A DNA stretch of 64,000 nt from Gammaproteobacteria bacterium. Lineage in GTDB: Bacteria > Pseudomonadota > Gammaproteobacteria > Burkholderiales > Rhodocyclaceae. The position numbers and the translations under genes are program-made. The notes beneath the pieces are model-generated. The model was not told the DNA's origin. It was given only the letters and a program-made list of their open reading frames with translations, and ran no database searches. The stretch lies in assembly GCA_018824085.1 (NCBI GenBank), contig JAHJHI010000013.1, positions 1 to 64,000 of the forward strand, in the 5' to 3' direction. Below are positions 42,656-51,099 of the stretch, one piece after another. Numbering within the stretch: position 1 is the stretch's first letter; the number at the start of each line of letters is the position of its first letter.

Positions 42656-45253
42656 ATGAAAAGACAGATTTCCATCGCACGGATCCTGATTGCCCTGTTG
42701 ATCGCCGGCGGTGTGGCCGCCGTTCACTTCGGCTTGTGGGCCATGTTCAATCAGCCGGTCAGCGTGGTCGAGCCGCTCGACTACATCGACGGCTTCTCCT
42801 ACAGCCCGTACCGGCGCGACCAGTCGCCGTTGCAGGGCAAATACCCGAGCTACGAAGAGATTTCGCAGGACATGGTGCAGCTGGGCGCCATCGCCCACCG
42901 CATCCGTACCTACAATTCGTCGGAAAACCCGGAAGTGTCTGCACTGGCCGGTGCGCAGGGACTGCGACTGACCGCGGGCGCCTGGATTGACGCGGACCGC
43001 GTGAAGAACCGGCGCGAGATCGGCGCCCTGCTGGCGGACGCGCGCATGCATCCGAGCATCGACCGGCTGATGGTCGGCAACGAGGCGCTGCTGCGCGGCG
43101 ACGTGACGCTGCCGGCCATGTTCGAATACCTGGACGAGGTCCGGCAGGCGTCCGACCTGCCGGTGTCCACCGCCGAGCCCTGGCACGTATGGCTGAAGAA
43201 TCCCGAGCTGGCGGAACACGTCGACTATCTGGCCGTCCATCTGCTGCCGTATCACGAGGGCGTGCCGGTGGACAAGGCGGTCGATTACGCGATGGCGCGC
43301 TATCAGGAACTCATCGACGCGTTTCCCGGCAAGCCGATCCTGATCGCCGAAGTGGGCTGGCCGAGCAAGGGGCCGACGATACAGGCGTCCGTCGCGTCGG
43401 AGGAGAACCAGGCGCGCTTCGTGCGGGAGTTCCTCTACAGCGCGCTGTGCAAGAACCTTGACTACTTCCTGATCGAGGCGTACGACCAGCCGTGGAAGAT
43501 CGACATCGAGGGCTGGGCCGGCGCCTACTGGGGCGTGTTCAATGCCGATCGCGAACTGAAGTTTCCGCTGGAAGGCCGGGTCGACCCGAACAGCGGCTGG
43601 ATCGACGATGCGCTCGTCGCCACCGTGTTCGCGCTGGTGCCGATGCTGCTGCTGTGTCTGGCGCAGCGCGGCATGAGCATTGCAGGCCAGCTGTGGATGT
43701 GCGTGTTGATACAGGCTTGCGTCACCGCCGTGGTGATCGCGGCGCGCCTGCCCGCCGATTACTACTTTTCGCTGCGTGATCTCACCGCGCTGATCGGACT
43801 GGTGTTCGGCGTCGTGCTGACGGCCGGGGTGCTGCTGACCAACGGATTCGAGTTCGCCGAGGTGTTCTTCAAGCAGCGCTGGCGCCGCGCCTACAAGCCG
43901 GCCACGCCGGTGCCGGCCGACCAGCAGCCCTTCGTGTCCGTCCATCTGGCCTGCTGCAACGAACCGCCGGACATGGTCATCGCGACGATAGACAGCCTGG
44001 CGGCGATGGACTACCAGAACTTCGAGGTCATCGTCGTCGACAACAACACGCGCAACGAGGCGCTGTGGAAGCCGGTGGAAGCCCGCATGCTCGAACTGGG
44101 GCCGCGCTTCCGTTTCTTCCATCTGCCGAAATGGCCGGGTTTCAAGGCCGGTGCGCTGAACTTCGCGCTCAAGCACACTGATCCGCGCGCCGAGGTGGTG
44201 GGCGTCGTCGATGCCGACTACGTGGTGACGCCGGACTGGCTCAGCGCGCTCATTCCGCATTTCGACGACAAGAACGTCGCCGTCGTGCAGGCGCCGCAGG
44301 CGCACCGCGACTGGGAGCAGCACCCGTTCCGCCGCATGTGCAACTGGGAGTTCGACGGGTTTTTCCGCATCGGCATGCATCACCGCCACGAACGCAACGC
44401 GCTGATCCAGCACGGCACGATGACGCTGGTGCGCCGCCTGCGTCTGGAAGAGTCGGGCAGCTGGTCGGAGTGGTGCATCTGCGAGGACACCGAACTCGGC
44501 CTGCGCCTGCTCGAGCGCGGCGACGAATTGCGCTACATCGACCGCGTGTTCGGACGTGGCCTGACGCCGGCCAGCTTCGCGGCGCTGAAGTCGCAGCGCT
44601 TCCGCTGGGCGTTCGGCGCGATGCAGATCCTGAAGGCGCACTGGCGTTCGCTGTTCGGCCCCAGCGCACTGACGATGGGCCAGCGCTATCACTTCATCAC
44701 CGGCTGGTTCTCGTGGTTCGGTGATTCGCTGCAGTTCCTGTTCGCGCTCGGCGCCATCGGCTGGACCGCGGCCATGCTGATCTGGCCCAAGATGTTCTCG
44801 CTGCCGGTGACCGTCATGCTGGCGCCGGTACTCGGCCTGCTGGTGGCCAAGACGGTGATGGGCCCGATTCTCTACCGGCGCGCGATGGATTGTCCGTGGG
44901 CCGACATTGCGGGTGCGTCGCTGGTCAGCATGGGCCTGTCGCATTCGATCGCGCGCGGCGTGATCGCCGGTCTGACGCACAAGCGCGGCGTGTTCCTGCG
45001 CACCGCGAAGGGCAAGGGTGACAGCGGTCTGGCGAAGTTCTTCCTGCCGATCAAGGAAGAGACTTATCTGCTGCTGTCATTGATCGTCGCCGGTTCGGCG
45101 ATGCTGCTGGTGCGCGGCTCGCAGAGCATCGAAGTGCTGCTCTGGGTCACCATGCTGGGCCTGCAGTCGATGCCGTATCTGGCCGCGCTGGGCTGCCAGT
45201 TCATCGCCCAGTTGCCGGACCGTCCGGTCGCGGCGGCCACCGTCGCGGCCTGA
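42656..45253 (+). CDS. ndvB: GH17-like/GT2 beta-1,3-glucan synthase (NdvB-like)
   Basis: An 865-residue membrane glucosyltransferase. N-terminal anchor (about 8-30), a GH17-like domain (about 40-310) that keeps both glutamates (VGNEALLR and IAEVGWPSKG), transmembrane helices (about 315-395), then a processive GT2 domain with FVSVHLACCNEP, DADYVVTPDW (DxD), EDTELGLRLLERG and QRFRW (QxxRW), and C-terminal helices. The architecture and length match Pseudomonas NdvB, which makes cyclic beta-1,3-glucans. Symbol based on similarity; the product here is not proven. Confidence 0.8.
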   Translation: MKRQISIARILIALLIAGGVAAVHFGLWAMFNQPVSVVEPLDYIDGFSYSPYRRDQSPLQGKYPSYEEISQDMVQLGAIAHRIRTYNSSENPEVSALAGAQGLRLTAGAWIDADRVKNRREIGALLADARMHPSIDRLMVGNEALLRGDVTLPAMFEYLDEVRQASDLPVSTAEPWHVWLKNPELAEHVDYLAVHLLPYHEGVPVDKAVDYAMARYQELIDAFPGKPILIAEVGWPSKGPTIQASVASEENQARFVREFLYSALCKNLDYFLIEAYDQPWKIDIEGWAGAYWGVFNADRELKFPLEGRVDPNSGWIDDALVATVFALVPMLLLCLAQRGMSIAGQLWMCVLIQACVTAVVIAARLPADYYFSLRDLTALIGLVFGVVLTAGVLLTNGFEFAEVFFKQRWRRAYKPATPVPADQQPFVSVHLACCNEPPDMVIATIDSLAAMDYQNFEVIVVDNNTRNEALWKPVEARMLELGPRFRFFHLPKWPGFKAGALNFALKHTDPRAEVVGVVDADYVVTPDWLSALIPHFDDKNVAVVQAPQAHRDWEQHPFRRMCNWEFDGFFRIGMHHRHERNALIQHGTMTLVRRLRLEESGSWSEWCICEDTELGLRLLERGDELRYIDRVFGRGLTPASFAALKSQRFRWAFGAMQILKAHWRSLFGPSALTMGQRYHFITGWFSWFGDSLQFLFALGAIGWTAAMLIWPKMFSLPVTVMLAPVLGLLVAKTVMGPILYRRAMDCPWADIAGASLVSMGLSHSIARGVIAGLTHKRGVFLRTAKGKGDSGLAKFFLPIKEETYLLLSLIVAGSAMLLVRGSQSIEVLLWVTMLGLQSMPYLAALGCQFIAQLPDRPVAAATVAA

Positions 45254-45256
45254 ACC

Positions 45257-46819
45257 ATGACTTCATCCTCGCCGCGCGCCCCGCGCTGGGCGCGCTACGC
45301 GCTGGTCCACGTACTGGCGCTTGCACTGATCGTGCTGTGGCTGTGGCAGCGGAACCAGCCGCAGTCGCTGGCCGACGTGCCGCCGGACGCGTCCCGCCTG
45401 CAGTGCGTGTCGTACGCGCCCTATTACCGGGCCGGCGAATCGCCGCTGGTGGAGGACTATCGGGTCAGCCGCGAGCGCATCGACGCCGACCTCGAACGGC
45501 TGTCGAAGATTTCCGGCTGCGTGCGCCTGTATTCGGTCGATCAGGGGCTGGACCAGGTGCCGCAACTGGCGGCGCAGCACGGCCTGAAGGTGTTGCTCGG
45601 CGCGTGGATCGGCGGTGACGCGGAGAAGAACGACGCCGAACTGTCGCAGGCGATCGCGCTCGCCAATCGCTACGGCGACGTGGTGCGCGGCCTCATCGTC
45701 GGCAACGAGGTGTTGCTGCGCCGCGAACAGACCGCCGACGCGATGGCCGAATACCTGGAACGGGCGCGCCGCGAAACGACGGTGCCGGTCACCTATGCCG
45801 ACGTGTGGGAGTTCTGGTTGAAGAACGCCGGGCTGGCACAGCACGTCGATTTCGTCACCGTGCACATCCTGCCCTACTGGGAAGATGCGCCGCAGCCGGT
45901 GGACGGCGCGCTCGCGCACGTCGAATCGGTCATGGAGCGGGTGCAGGCCGTGTTCGACAAACCGCTGCTCATCGGTGAGACGGGATGGCCCAGCGAAGGC
46001 AAGCAGCGCGACGGCGCACGGCCGGGGCTGATCGAGCAGGCGCGTTTCCTGCGCGAGTTCCTGATCGCGGCCGAGGCGCACGGCTGGCGCTACAACATCA
46101 TCGAAGCGTTCGATCAGCCGTGGAAGCGCCAGCTCGAGGGCACGGTGGGCGGTTTCTGGGGCGTGCTCGATTCGGACGGGCGCGCCAAGTTCGCGTGGCA
46201 TGGCGACATCGCCGAGCGGCGCGACAGCGCACGCTCACTGTTTGCCGGCGCAGCCGGGCTTGCAGTGGCCGTGCTGCTGGCGTTGCTGGCTCGTTTGCGC
46301 CGCTCCGGCGCACTGGCCGCTTACGGGCTGTCGGGCGCGTTCGCAGGGGTCGTCGCGCCGCTGCAGTTCGAATACCTGACGCTCGCCAGCCGCAACGGCA
46401 TCGAGTGGGCCGCTTTGGGCGCGGTTGCCGCGGCCGGCTGGCTGGCCTGGGCCGCGCTGCCCTTCGTCATGGCCGGGCGCGGCCGGCGCTGGATGCGTGC
46501 CGCGTGCCGCGCATTGCTGTTCGCGCTGGCCTACAGCGGACTGGTGCTGGCCGTCGATGGCCGCTACCGCGACTTCCCCTTCCTGCTCTTCCTGCTGCCG
46601 GTCGTCCTGTTCGGCGTGGCGGCGGCCTGGGCGCGTTTCGACGTGCTGCCGCCACTGCCCGAGGCCCGGCTGTTCGCGCTGATTGCCGTTGCCGGTGCCG
46701 TGCTGGCCTGGCTGACCGACTGGCGCAACCCGCAGGCGCTGGCCTGGGCGGTGCTCACTGTCGTGCTGGCCGGTGCCTGCGTTGCGCGTGCGCGGCGCAG
46801 CCCGGACGTCGGCGCCTGA
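45257..46819 (+). CDS. Membrane-bound GH17 family protein (beta-1,3-glucanase/transglucosidase-like)
   Basis: A 520-residue protein: one N-terminal helix, an extracytoplasmic GH17 domain (about 45-315) with catalytic Glu in IVGNEVLLR and nucleophile Glu in LIGETGWPSEG, then six or seven C-terminal transmembrane helices (330-515) not typical of plain glucanases. It begins three bases after the glucan synthase and its GH17 part is paralogous to that of the synthase. Probably trims, cyclises or branches the glucan made by the neighbour. Confidence 0.82.
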   Translation: MTSSSPRAPRWARYALVHVLALALIVLWLWQRNQPQSLADVPPDASRLQCVSYAPYYRAGESPLVEDYRVSRERIDADLERLSKISGCVRLYSVDQGLDQVPQLAAQHGLKVLLGAWIGGDAEKNDAELSQAIALANRYGDVVRGLIVGNEVLLRREQTADAMAEYLERARRETTVPVTYADVWEFWLKNAGLAQHVDFVTVHILPYWEDAPQPVDGALAHVESVMERVQAVFDKPLLIGETGWPSEGKQRDGARPGLIEQARFLREFLIAAEAHGWRYNIIEAFDQPWKRQLEGTVGGFWGVLDSDGRAKFAWHGDIAERRDSARSLFAGAAGLAVAVLLALLARLRRSGALAAYGLSGAFAGVVAPLQFEYLTLASRNGIEWAALGAVAAAGWLAWAALPFVMAGRGRRWMRAACRALLFALAYSGLVLAVDGRYRDFPFLLFLLPVVLFGVAAAWARFDVLPPLPEARLFALIAVAGAVLAWLTDWRNPQALAWAVLTVVLAGACVARARRSPDVGA

Positions 46820-46826
46820 GTGAACA

Positions 46827-47927
46827 CTAGGCGAACAGCTTCGGGTATTCGCGCGGCTGGCAGCGCAGGTATTGCGGTGCGACGCTGACCTGCGCGCCGA
46901 GCTTTGCCGCGGCGTGCCAGGGCCAGCGTGGGTCGTACAGCAGGCCGCGCGCCAGCGCCACCATGTCGGCCTGGCCGTCGGCGATGATCGCCTGCGCGTG
47001 CTCCGGTTCGGTGATCAGGCCGACCGCGACTGTCGGCAGCGCGCTGTCGCGCCGTATGCGGGCGGCGAAATCGACCTGGTAACCCGGTGACAGCACGATC
47101 TGCTGCTGCGGCGACACGCCTCCGCTCGATACGTGGATGAAGCTCGCGCCGCGTGCCTTCAGTGCCTGCGCAAACGTCACGCTCTGTTCGACGTCCCAGC
47201 CGCCGTCGACCCAGTCGGTGGCGGAAATGCGCACGCCGACAGGTTTGCCGGCCGGGAACGCGTCGCGCACCGCGTCGAACACTTCGAGCGGAAAGCGCAT
47301 GCGGTTTTCCGGCGAGCCGCCCCAGGCGTCGCGGCGGACATTGGCCAGTGGCGACAGGAACTGGTGCAGCAGGTAGCCGTGCGCGGCATGCAGTTCGATC
47401 GCATCAAGACCGAGCCGGGCAGCGCGACGGGCCGCGTCGGCGAACGCGCGCCGCACGCGTGCGAGCCCGTCCGCGTCGAGTTCGGTCGGCGCATGCTCGC
47501 CCGGGTTGTGAGCCAGCGCGGACGGAGCGACCGTCTGCCAGCCACCCTGCGCGGGGCCGATCTGCGCGCCGCCTTCCCAGGGCCGGGCCACCGATGCCTT
47601 GCGCCCCGCGTGACCGAGCTGGATGGCGACCGGCATCGCCGAATGTGCGCGCACAGCGTCGAGCACGCGTCGCAGCGCAGTTTCGTTGGCGTCGCACCAC
47701 AGCCCGAGGTCGGCCGCGGAAATGCGGCCTTCGGGCGCGACCGCGGTCGCTTCGATGATGAGCAGCGCGGCGCCGGACAGCGCGAGCTGTCCCAGATGCA
47801 TCAGGTGCCAGTCGGTGGCGTTGCCGTCCTGTGCCGAGTACTGGCACATCGGCGCGACGACGATGCGGTTCGACAATGACAGGCCGTCGATCTGCAGTGG
47901 CTGGAACAGCGGGCTGGGTGTGGTCAT
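46827..47927 (-). CDS. Old yellow enzyme family ene-reductase (YqjM-like)
   Basis: A 366-residue FMN flavoprotein of the YqjM class of old yellow enzymes: RIVVAPMCQYSAQDG near the N-terminus, IQLGHAGRKAS, the His-Ala-Ala-His pocket in AIELHAAHGYLLHQFLSP, and the C-terminal Arg-rich QYLRCQPREYP. Reduces activated C=C bonds with NAD(P)H. Start ATG 47927 lacks a clear ribosome site; an in-frame ATG at 47972 is possible. It lies downstream of the DUF1348 gene on the same strand, 77 bases away, so the two may form a TetR-controlled unit. Confidence 0.88.
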   Translation of the reverse strand: MTTPSPLFQPLQIDGLSLSNRIVVAPMCQYSAQDGNATDWHLMHLGQLALSGAALLIIEATAVAPEGRISAADLGLWCDANETALRRVLDAVRAHSAMPVAIQLGHAGRKASVARPWEGGAQIGPAQGGWQTVAPSALAHNPGEHAPTELDADGLARVRRAFADAARRAARLGLDAIELHAAHGYLLHQFLSPLANVRRDAWGGSPENRMRFPLEVFDAVRDAFPAGKPVGVRISATDWVDGGWDVEQSVTFAQALKARGASFIHVSSGGVSPQQQIVLSPGYQVDFAARIRRDSALPTVAVGLITEPEHAQAIIADGQADMVALARGLLYDPRWPWHAAAKLGAQVSVAPQYLRCQPREYPKLFA

Positions 47928-48004
47928 GACGGATCCGGAAGGTGTTGGCGGGAGTTCTTTGAGTACCGCCATGGTGCGGCGTTCGCACCATGGCGCGCTG
48001 TCGG

Positions 48005-48478
48005 TCAGAGCCCGAGTGCGCTCAGGCCCGGATGGTCGTCCGGCCGGCGTCCCTGCGGCCAGCGGAACAGCCGCTGCGCCTCGCTGATGGGCACATCGTT
48101 GATGCTCGCGTGGCGGTGCGCCATCAGGCCGCGCTCGTCGAATTCCCAGTTCTCGTTGCCGCAGGCGCGGAACCAGTTGCCGTCGGCATCGCGCCATTCG
48201 TAGGCGAAGCGCACCGCGATCCGGTTGCCGGTCGTCGCCCACAGCTCCTTGATCAACCGGTATTCGTTTTCCTTCGCCCACTTGCGCGTCAGGAAGTCGA
48301 CGATTTCGGCGCGCCCCGTCAGGAACTCCGAGCGATTGCGCCAGCGGCTGTCTTCGGTATAGGCCAGCGATACCCGTTGCGGGTCGCGGCTGTTCCAGCC
48401 GTCCTCGGCTGCGCGCACCTTCTGCGCGGCGGTTTCGACGGTGAAGGGCGGCAGTGGCGGGCGGGCCGGATCGGTCAT
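48005..48478 (-). CDS. DUF1348/SnoaL-like (NTF2 fold) protein
   Basis: A 157-residue protein of the nuclear-transport-factor-2-like DUF1348 family, identified by [41 protein letters not shown] and [24 protein letters not shown]. Enzymatic role not established for the family. AGGAG lies 8 bases before the ATG. Divergent from the TetR regulator across two operator-like palindromes. Confidence 0.88.
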   Translation of the reverse strand: MTDPARPPLPPFTVETAAQKVRAAEDGWNSRDPQRVSLAYTEDSRWRNRSEFLTGRAEIVDFLTRKWAKENEYRLIKELWATTGNRIAVRFAYEWRDADGNWFRACGNENWEFDERGLMAHRHASINDVPISEAQRLFRWPQGRRPDDHPGLSALGL

Positions 48479-48530
48479 GGCAAATCTCCTGGGCGGGATG
48501 AAGGATGCGGGCTGCGGCACCGCGCGGGAT

Positions 48531-48569
48531 ACAGATCTGTCTACATGCTTGTACAAGACAGGTCTGTCT
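48531..48569. promoter_or_regulatory. Twin TetR operator candidates
   Basis: ACAGATCTGT (48531-48540, perfect palindrome) and AGACAG-GT-CTGTCT (48556-48569, perfect arms) share the core ACAG(A/G)TCTGT followed by CT. They lie between the divergent DUF1348 gene and the TetR gene, 14 bases before the TetR ATG, so binding would repress both. Confidence 0.65.
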
Positions 48570-48583
48570 GTCAACATGCATGC

Positions 48584-49165
48584 ATGAATACGACACTGGA
48601 TGATCTGGCCGGTCCCGGGGCGCTGCCGGAACAGGATGCCCGCACGCGCGTGCTTGAAACGGCGTACCGGCTGTTCTATCGCAACGGCCTGCGCGCGACC
48701 GGCATCGATCGCATCATCGCCGAGTCTGGCGTTGCGAAGATGTCCTTCTATCGCCATTTTCCGTCCAAACAGGTGCTGATCGAGGCGTATCTCGAACTGC
48801 GCCACGCGCGCTGGATGGCCTGGCTCGATGCCCGGCTGAGCGGCGCCCGCAGCGGCCGGGCCTGGCTGGAGCAGCTGCCGGATGCGCTCGACGACTGGTT
48901 CCGCGCGCCGGGATTTCGCGGCTGCGCCTTCATCAACGGCTATGCCGAGGCGGACAGCGACGCACCGGCGGTCACGGTGACGCACAAGCGTGCGCTTGGC
49001 GCGCGCATCGAGGCGTGCTGCGGCGACGCCGGCTTCGAGCGGCCGGACGAGGCGGCGGCCGAACTGCTGCTGGCGGTCGAGGGGGCGATCGTGCGCGCCC
49101 AGATGGCCGGCGCCGGCGCCGCGACGCCGCCGCTGCGCCGGCTGTTCGCGCGCGTGCTCGGCTGA
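48584..49165 (+). CDS. TetR-family transcriptional regulator
   Basis: A 193-residue repressor with the TetR helix-turn-helix (residues about 17-65: [43 protein letters not shown]) and a C-terminal ligand-binding part ([14 protein letters not shown]). Likely controls the divergent DUF1348/ene-reductase unit and itself through the palindromes upstream. The inducer is unknown; electrophiles reduced by the ene-reductase are a reasonable guess. Confidence 0.88.
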   Translation: MNTTLDDLAGPGALPEQDARTRVLETAYRLFYRNGLRATGIDRIIAESGVAKMSFYRHFPSKQVLIEAYLELRHARWMAWLDARLSGARSGRAWLEQLPDALDDWFRAPGFRGCAFINGYAEADSDAPAVTVTHKRALGARIEACCGDAGFERPDEAAAELLLAVEGAIVRAQMAGAGAATPPLRRLFARVLG

Positions 49166-49186
49166 CGCACGGCCGGATCAGGCTGT

Positions 49187-49951
49187 TCAGCGGTGCCAGG
49201 CCTGCATGGCACGCGCCTGTGGCTGCACGGTTTCGCCGGCCGGGTTCAACAGCCACTGCCATTGCCCGATCTGCCGCCAGCCGCTGTTCGTCAGATGCGC
49301 CGGCCAGGCCGGCAGCAGCACCTCGACCTCCCGCCCCGACGCCGGATCGGTCTGCGCGTATTCGATCAGCAGACAGGCGTGGGCGGCCCGCTGCAGCGCG
49401 TTGACGTGGGTCTGCTGCAGCGCGCGGGCGAACTGGCCGATGCGTTGTTCGTCGGTGCCGCGCTTGCGCAGGGCGGCGCCGGGCAGCAGGGGCAGCTGGC
49501 TCAGCAGATTGACCGACGCGCACCACGCCTGCGCCGGCATGGCGGGCGCAGCGCGCGCCGGGTCTGCGGACAGGTCGTCGAGAACGCCGGTCACGTCCAG
49601 CGGCGTGCAGACCACGCGCCCCGGGTGACGCCGGGCGGCGGCACGTGCCGCCGGCGAGAACGCGACATCGACCAGGTCGATGGGCTCGAACTGGCGCAGC
49701 AGCTCCGGCAGCGGCACGTCGTGCAGCAGGCCCGCGCCCATGATCCAGGCGCGGCTCGGCGGCACGGGCGACGCCGCGGCCGCGCGCGCGGAATCGAGCA
49801 GCGCCGCGCGGGTGTGCGCGAGATGGGGCGCCCAGTGCGAACGCAGCCGGCGATGGCGCGTCTGCAGCGCGGCGGCTTCGCTGCGGAACCCAAGCCGGCG
49901 CGCAGCGGGCAGACAGTCGAGGCGGCTCCAGGCGAACAGTTCTTCGATCAT
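49187..49951 (-). CDS. Conserved protein of unknown function, downstream of mtfA
   Basis: A 254-residue protein without signal peptide. The middle part (WIMGAGLLHDVPLPELLRQFEPIDLVDVAFSPAARAAAR) looks like a glycine-rich nucleotide or S-adenosylmethionine-binding fold (GAGLLHD, then acidic VD), so it may be a degenerate methyltransferase. No catalytic motif is recognisable. Its start overlaps the mtfA stop by four bases, implying coupled expression. Confidence 0.6.
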   Translation of the reverse strand: MIEELFAWSRLDCLPAARRLGFRSEAAALQTRHRRLRSHWAPHLAHTRAALLDSARAAAASPVPPSRAWIMGAGLLHDVPLPELLRQFEPIDLVDVAFSPAARAAARRHPGRVVCTPLDVTGVLDDLSADPARAAPAMPAQAWCASVNLLSQLPLLPGAALRKRGTDEQRIGQFARALQQTHVNALQRAAHACLLIEYAQTDPASGREVEVLLPAWPAHLTNSGWRQIGQWQWLLNPAGETVQPQARAMQAWHR

Positions 49952-50742
49952 CGCGGCGCCTGCGGTGTCGGCGGAAACAGCGCACGTGCGCGCGGCGCCG
50001 GATCCTGCCGGTAGAACAGTGCCAGTTCGCCGTAAAGCCCGGGCCAGGTGTCCTGCACCAGATCCGGAATTTCGAAGAAGCACTCGGACATGACCGCGAA
50101 GAATTCGGCCGGGCTTTCCGCCGCGTACGGGTCGATGCCGGTGTCGACGCCGGCGTCGACCTCCGCGCAGAATCCTTCGTAGGCGCTCGACCAGACCTGC
50201 GCCCAGCGCTGCACGCTCATGCCCTCATGCAGCGGCGGAAGGCCGTCCGGCTCGCCGTTGCGCATGTCCAGCTTGTGAGCGAATTCATGGATGACGACGT
50301 TGATGCCGTCCGCTGCCTGTGCGTCCGGTTGCCAGGACAGCACGACCGGGCCGCCCGACCACGCTTCGCCCATCAGCGGTTCGGCGTATTCATGCACCAC
50401 GCCTGCGTCGTCGACCGTCTGGCGCGGGACGAGGAAATCACCGGGATAGATCACCACGCCGACCCAGCCGTCGTACCAGTCCAGCCCGAGCTTGAGCACC
50501 GGCAGGCAGGCCTGCAGCGCGATCTCGAGCAGCATGTCGTCGTCCAGCACCATCTCGTGTGCGCCATGGAACTGTTTGCTGGCGATGAAGCGGCACGCAA
50601 TGTCGCGCAGCGCCGGGCGGTCCTGCACCGGCAGGAAGTCGAGAAAGGGCAGCCTCGCTTCGACGCGCGCCCAGGTTTCGGGCGGCACGTCCGGCAGCGG
50701 CGCCGGGGCGCGGCCGAGCGCCTGTGTGATCCAGTGAAACAT
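49948..50742 (-). CDS. mtfA: Zinc peptidase MtfA (M90 family)
   Basis: A 264-residue M90 metallopeptidase related to Mlc titration factor A, with the HExxH motif in VVIHEFAHKLDMRNG (about residue 155) and the family region AESPAEFFAVMSECFFEIPDLV (about 210). E. coli MtfA binds the repressor Mlc and influences glucose PTS genes. No Mlc or PTS gene is seen here. Overlaps the next gene by four bases (ATGA). Confidence 0.88.
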   Translation of the reverse strand: MFHWITQALGRAPAPLPDVPPETWARVEARLPFLDFLPVQDRPALRDIACRFIASKQFHGAHEMVLDDDMLLEIALQACLPVLKLGLDWYDGWVGVVIYPGDFLVPRQTVDDAGVVHEYAEPLMGEAWSGGPVVLSWQPDAQAADGINVVIHEFAHKLDMRNGEPDGLPPLHEGMSVQRWAQVWSSAYEGFCAEVDAGVDTGIDPYAAESPAEFFAVMSECFFEIPDLVQDTWPGLYGELALFYRQDPAPRARALFPPTPQAPR

Positions 50743-50760
50743 CCGGAAAAAGGTCCTCGC

Positions 50761-50789
50761 TTGCTTAAGGTCGGGTCGGCGCCTATCGT
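50761..50789 (+). promoter_or_regulatory. Putative sigma70 promoter of the small peptide gene
   Basis: TTGCTT (50761-50766), 17 bases, TATCGT (50784-50789): four of six matches in each box and ideal spacing. It lies 36 bp upstream of the start codon of the small gene and is divergent from mtfA. Confidence 0.45.
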
Positions 50790-50810
50790 ACTGGCTCCTA
50801 AACGACGAAA

Positions 50811-50820
50811 GGAGGTGATC
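50811..50820 (+). promoter_or_regulatory. Full-length Shine-Dalgarno
   Basis: AAAGGAGGTGATC (50808-50820) is complementary to the whole anti-Shine-Dalgarno end of 16S rRNA, far longer than usual, five bases before the ATG at 50825. It predicts very efficient translation initiation of a 42-codon gene. Confidence 0.8.
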
Positions 50821-50824
50821 CGTG

Positions 50825-50953
50825 ATGAAACGTCTCGCGATCTTGCTGGGGCTGACGATGTTTGCATCGTCCAGTGCAGTGCTGGCCTGCCCGGCAGAAA
50901 AGCACGGTGATGCCAAACCCCAGAGCTCCCAGCCGGAAAAGCCGAAGACCTGA
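50825..50953 (+). CDS. Small exported peptide / lipoprotein, 42 residues
   Basis: Encodes MKRLAILLGLTMFASSSAVL followed by ACPAEKHGDAKPQSSQPEKPKT. The first 21 residues are a signal peptide; VLAC is either a lipobox or a signal peptidase I site followed by Cys22. The mature part is about 20 residues, rich in Lys, Pro and Gln. No family recognised; size and shape recall entericidin-type small lipoproteins, without sequence similarity. Own promoter, strong Shine-Dalgarno and own terminator mark it as a real gene. Confidence 0.7.
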   Translation: MKRLAILLGLTMFASSSAVLACPAEKHGDAKPQSSQPEKPKT

Positions 50954-50985
50954 TTCCAGACAACTGTCGTGAGACAGATGCCTGC

Positions 50986-51019
50986 CGGGGCGGCCGAGTG
51001 ATCGACCGCCCCTTTTTTT
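50986..51019 (+). terminator. Terminator of the small peptide gene
   Basis: GGGGCGG (50987-50993) and CCGCCCC (51006-51012) form a 7-bp GC stem followed by seven T residues (51013-51019). It is 33 bases after the stop and isolates relA. Confidence 0.9.
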
Positions 51020-51099
51020 GACCCCGACGACGCCGTCGTCACCTGCCGCATGCTGCTGCGCCGCAAGCCGAGGTGCCGGGGATGCGGGATAATCCAGCC

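Noticed and set aside
42605-44980. Long antisense open frame (791 codons) opposite the glucan synthase
   Set aside because: It lies entirely within a clear gene, has a composition rich in Arg, His and Gln typical of an antisense shadow at high GC, and no recognisable domain. The same applies to long shadows at 1997-3778 and 56367-58946.
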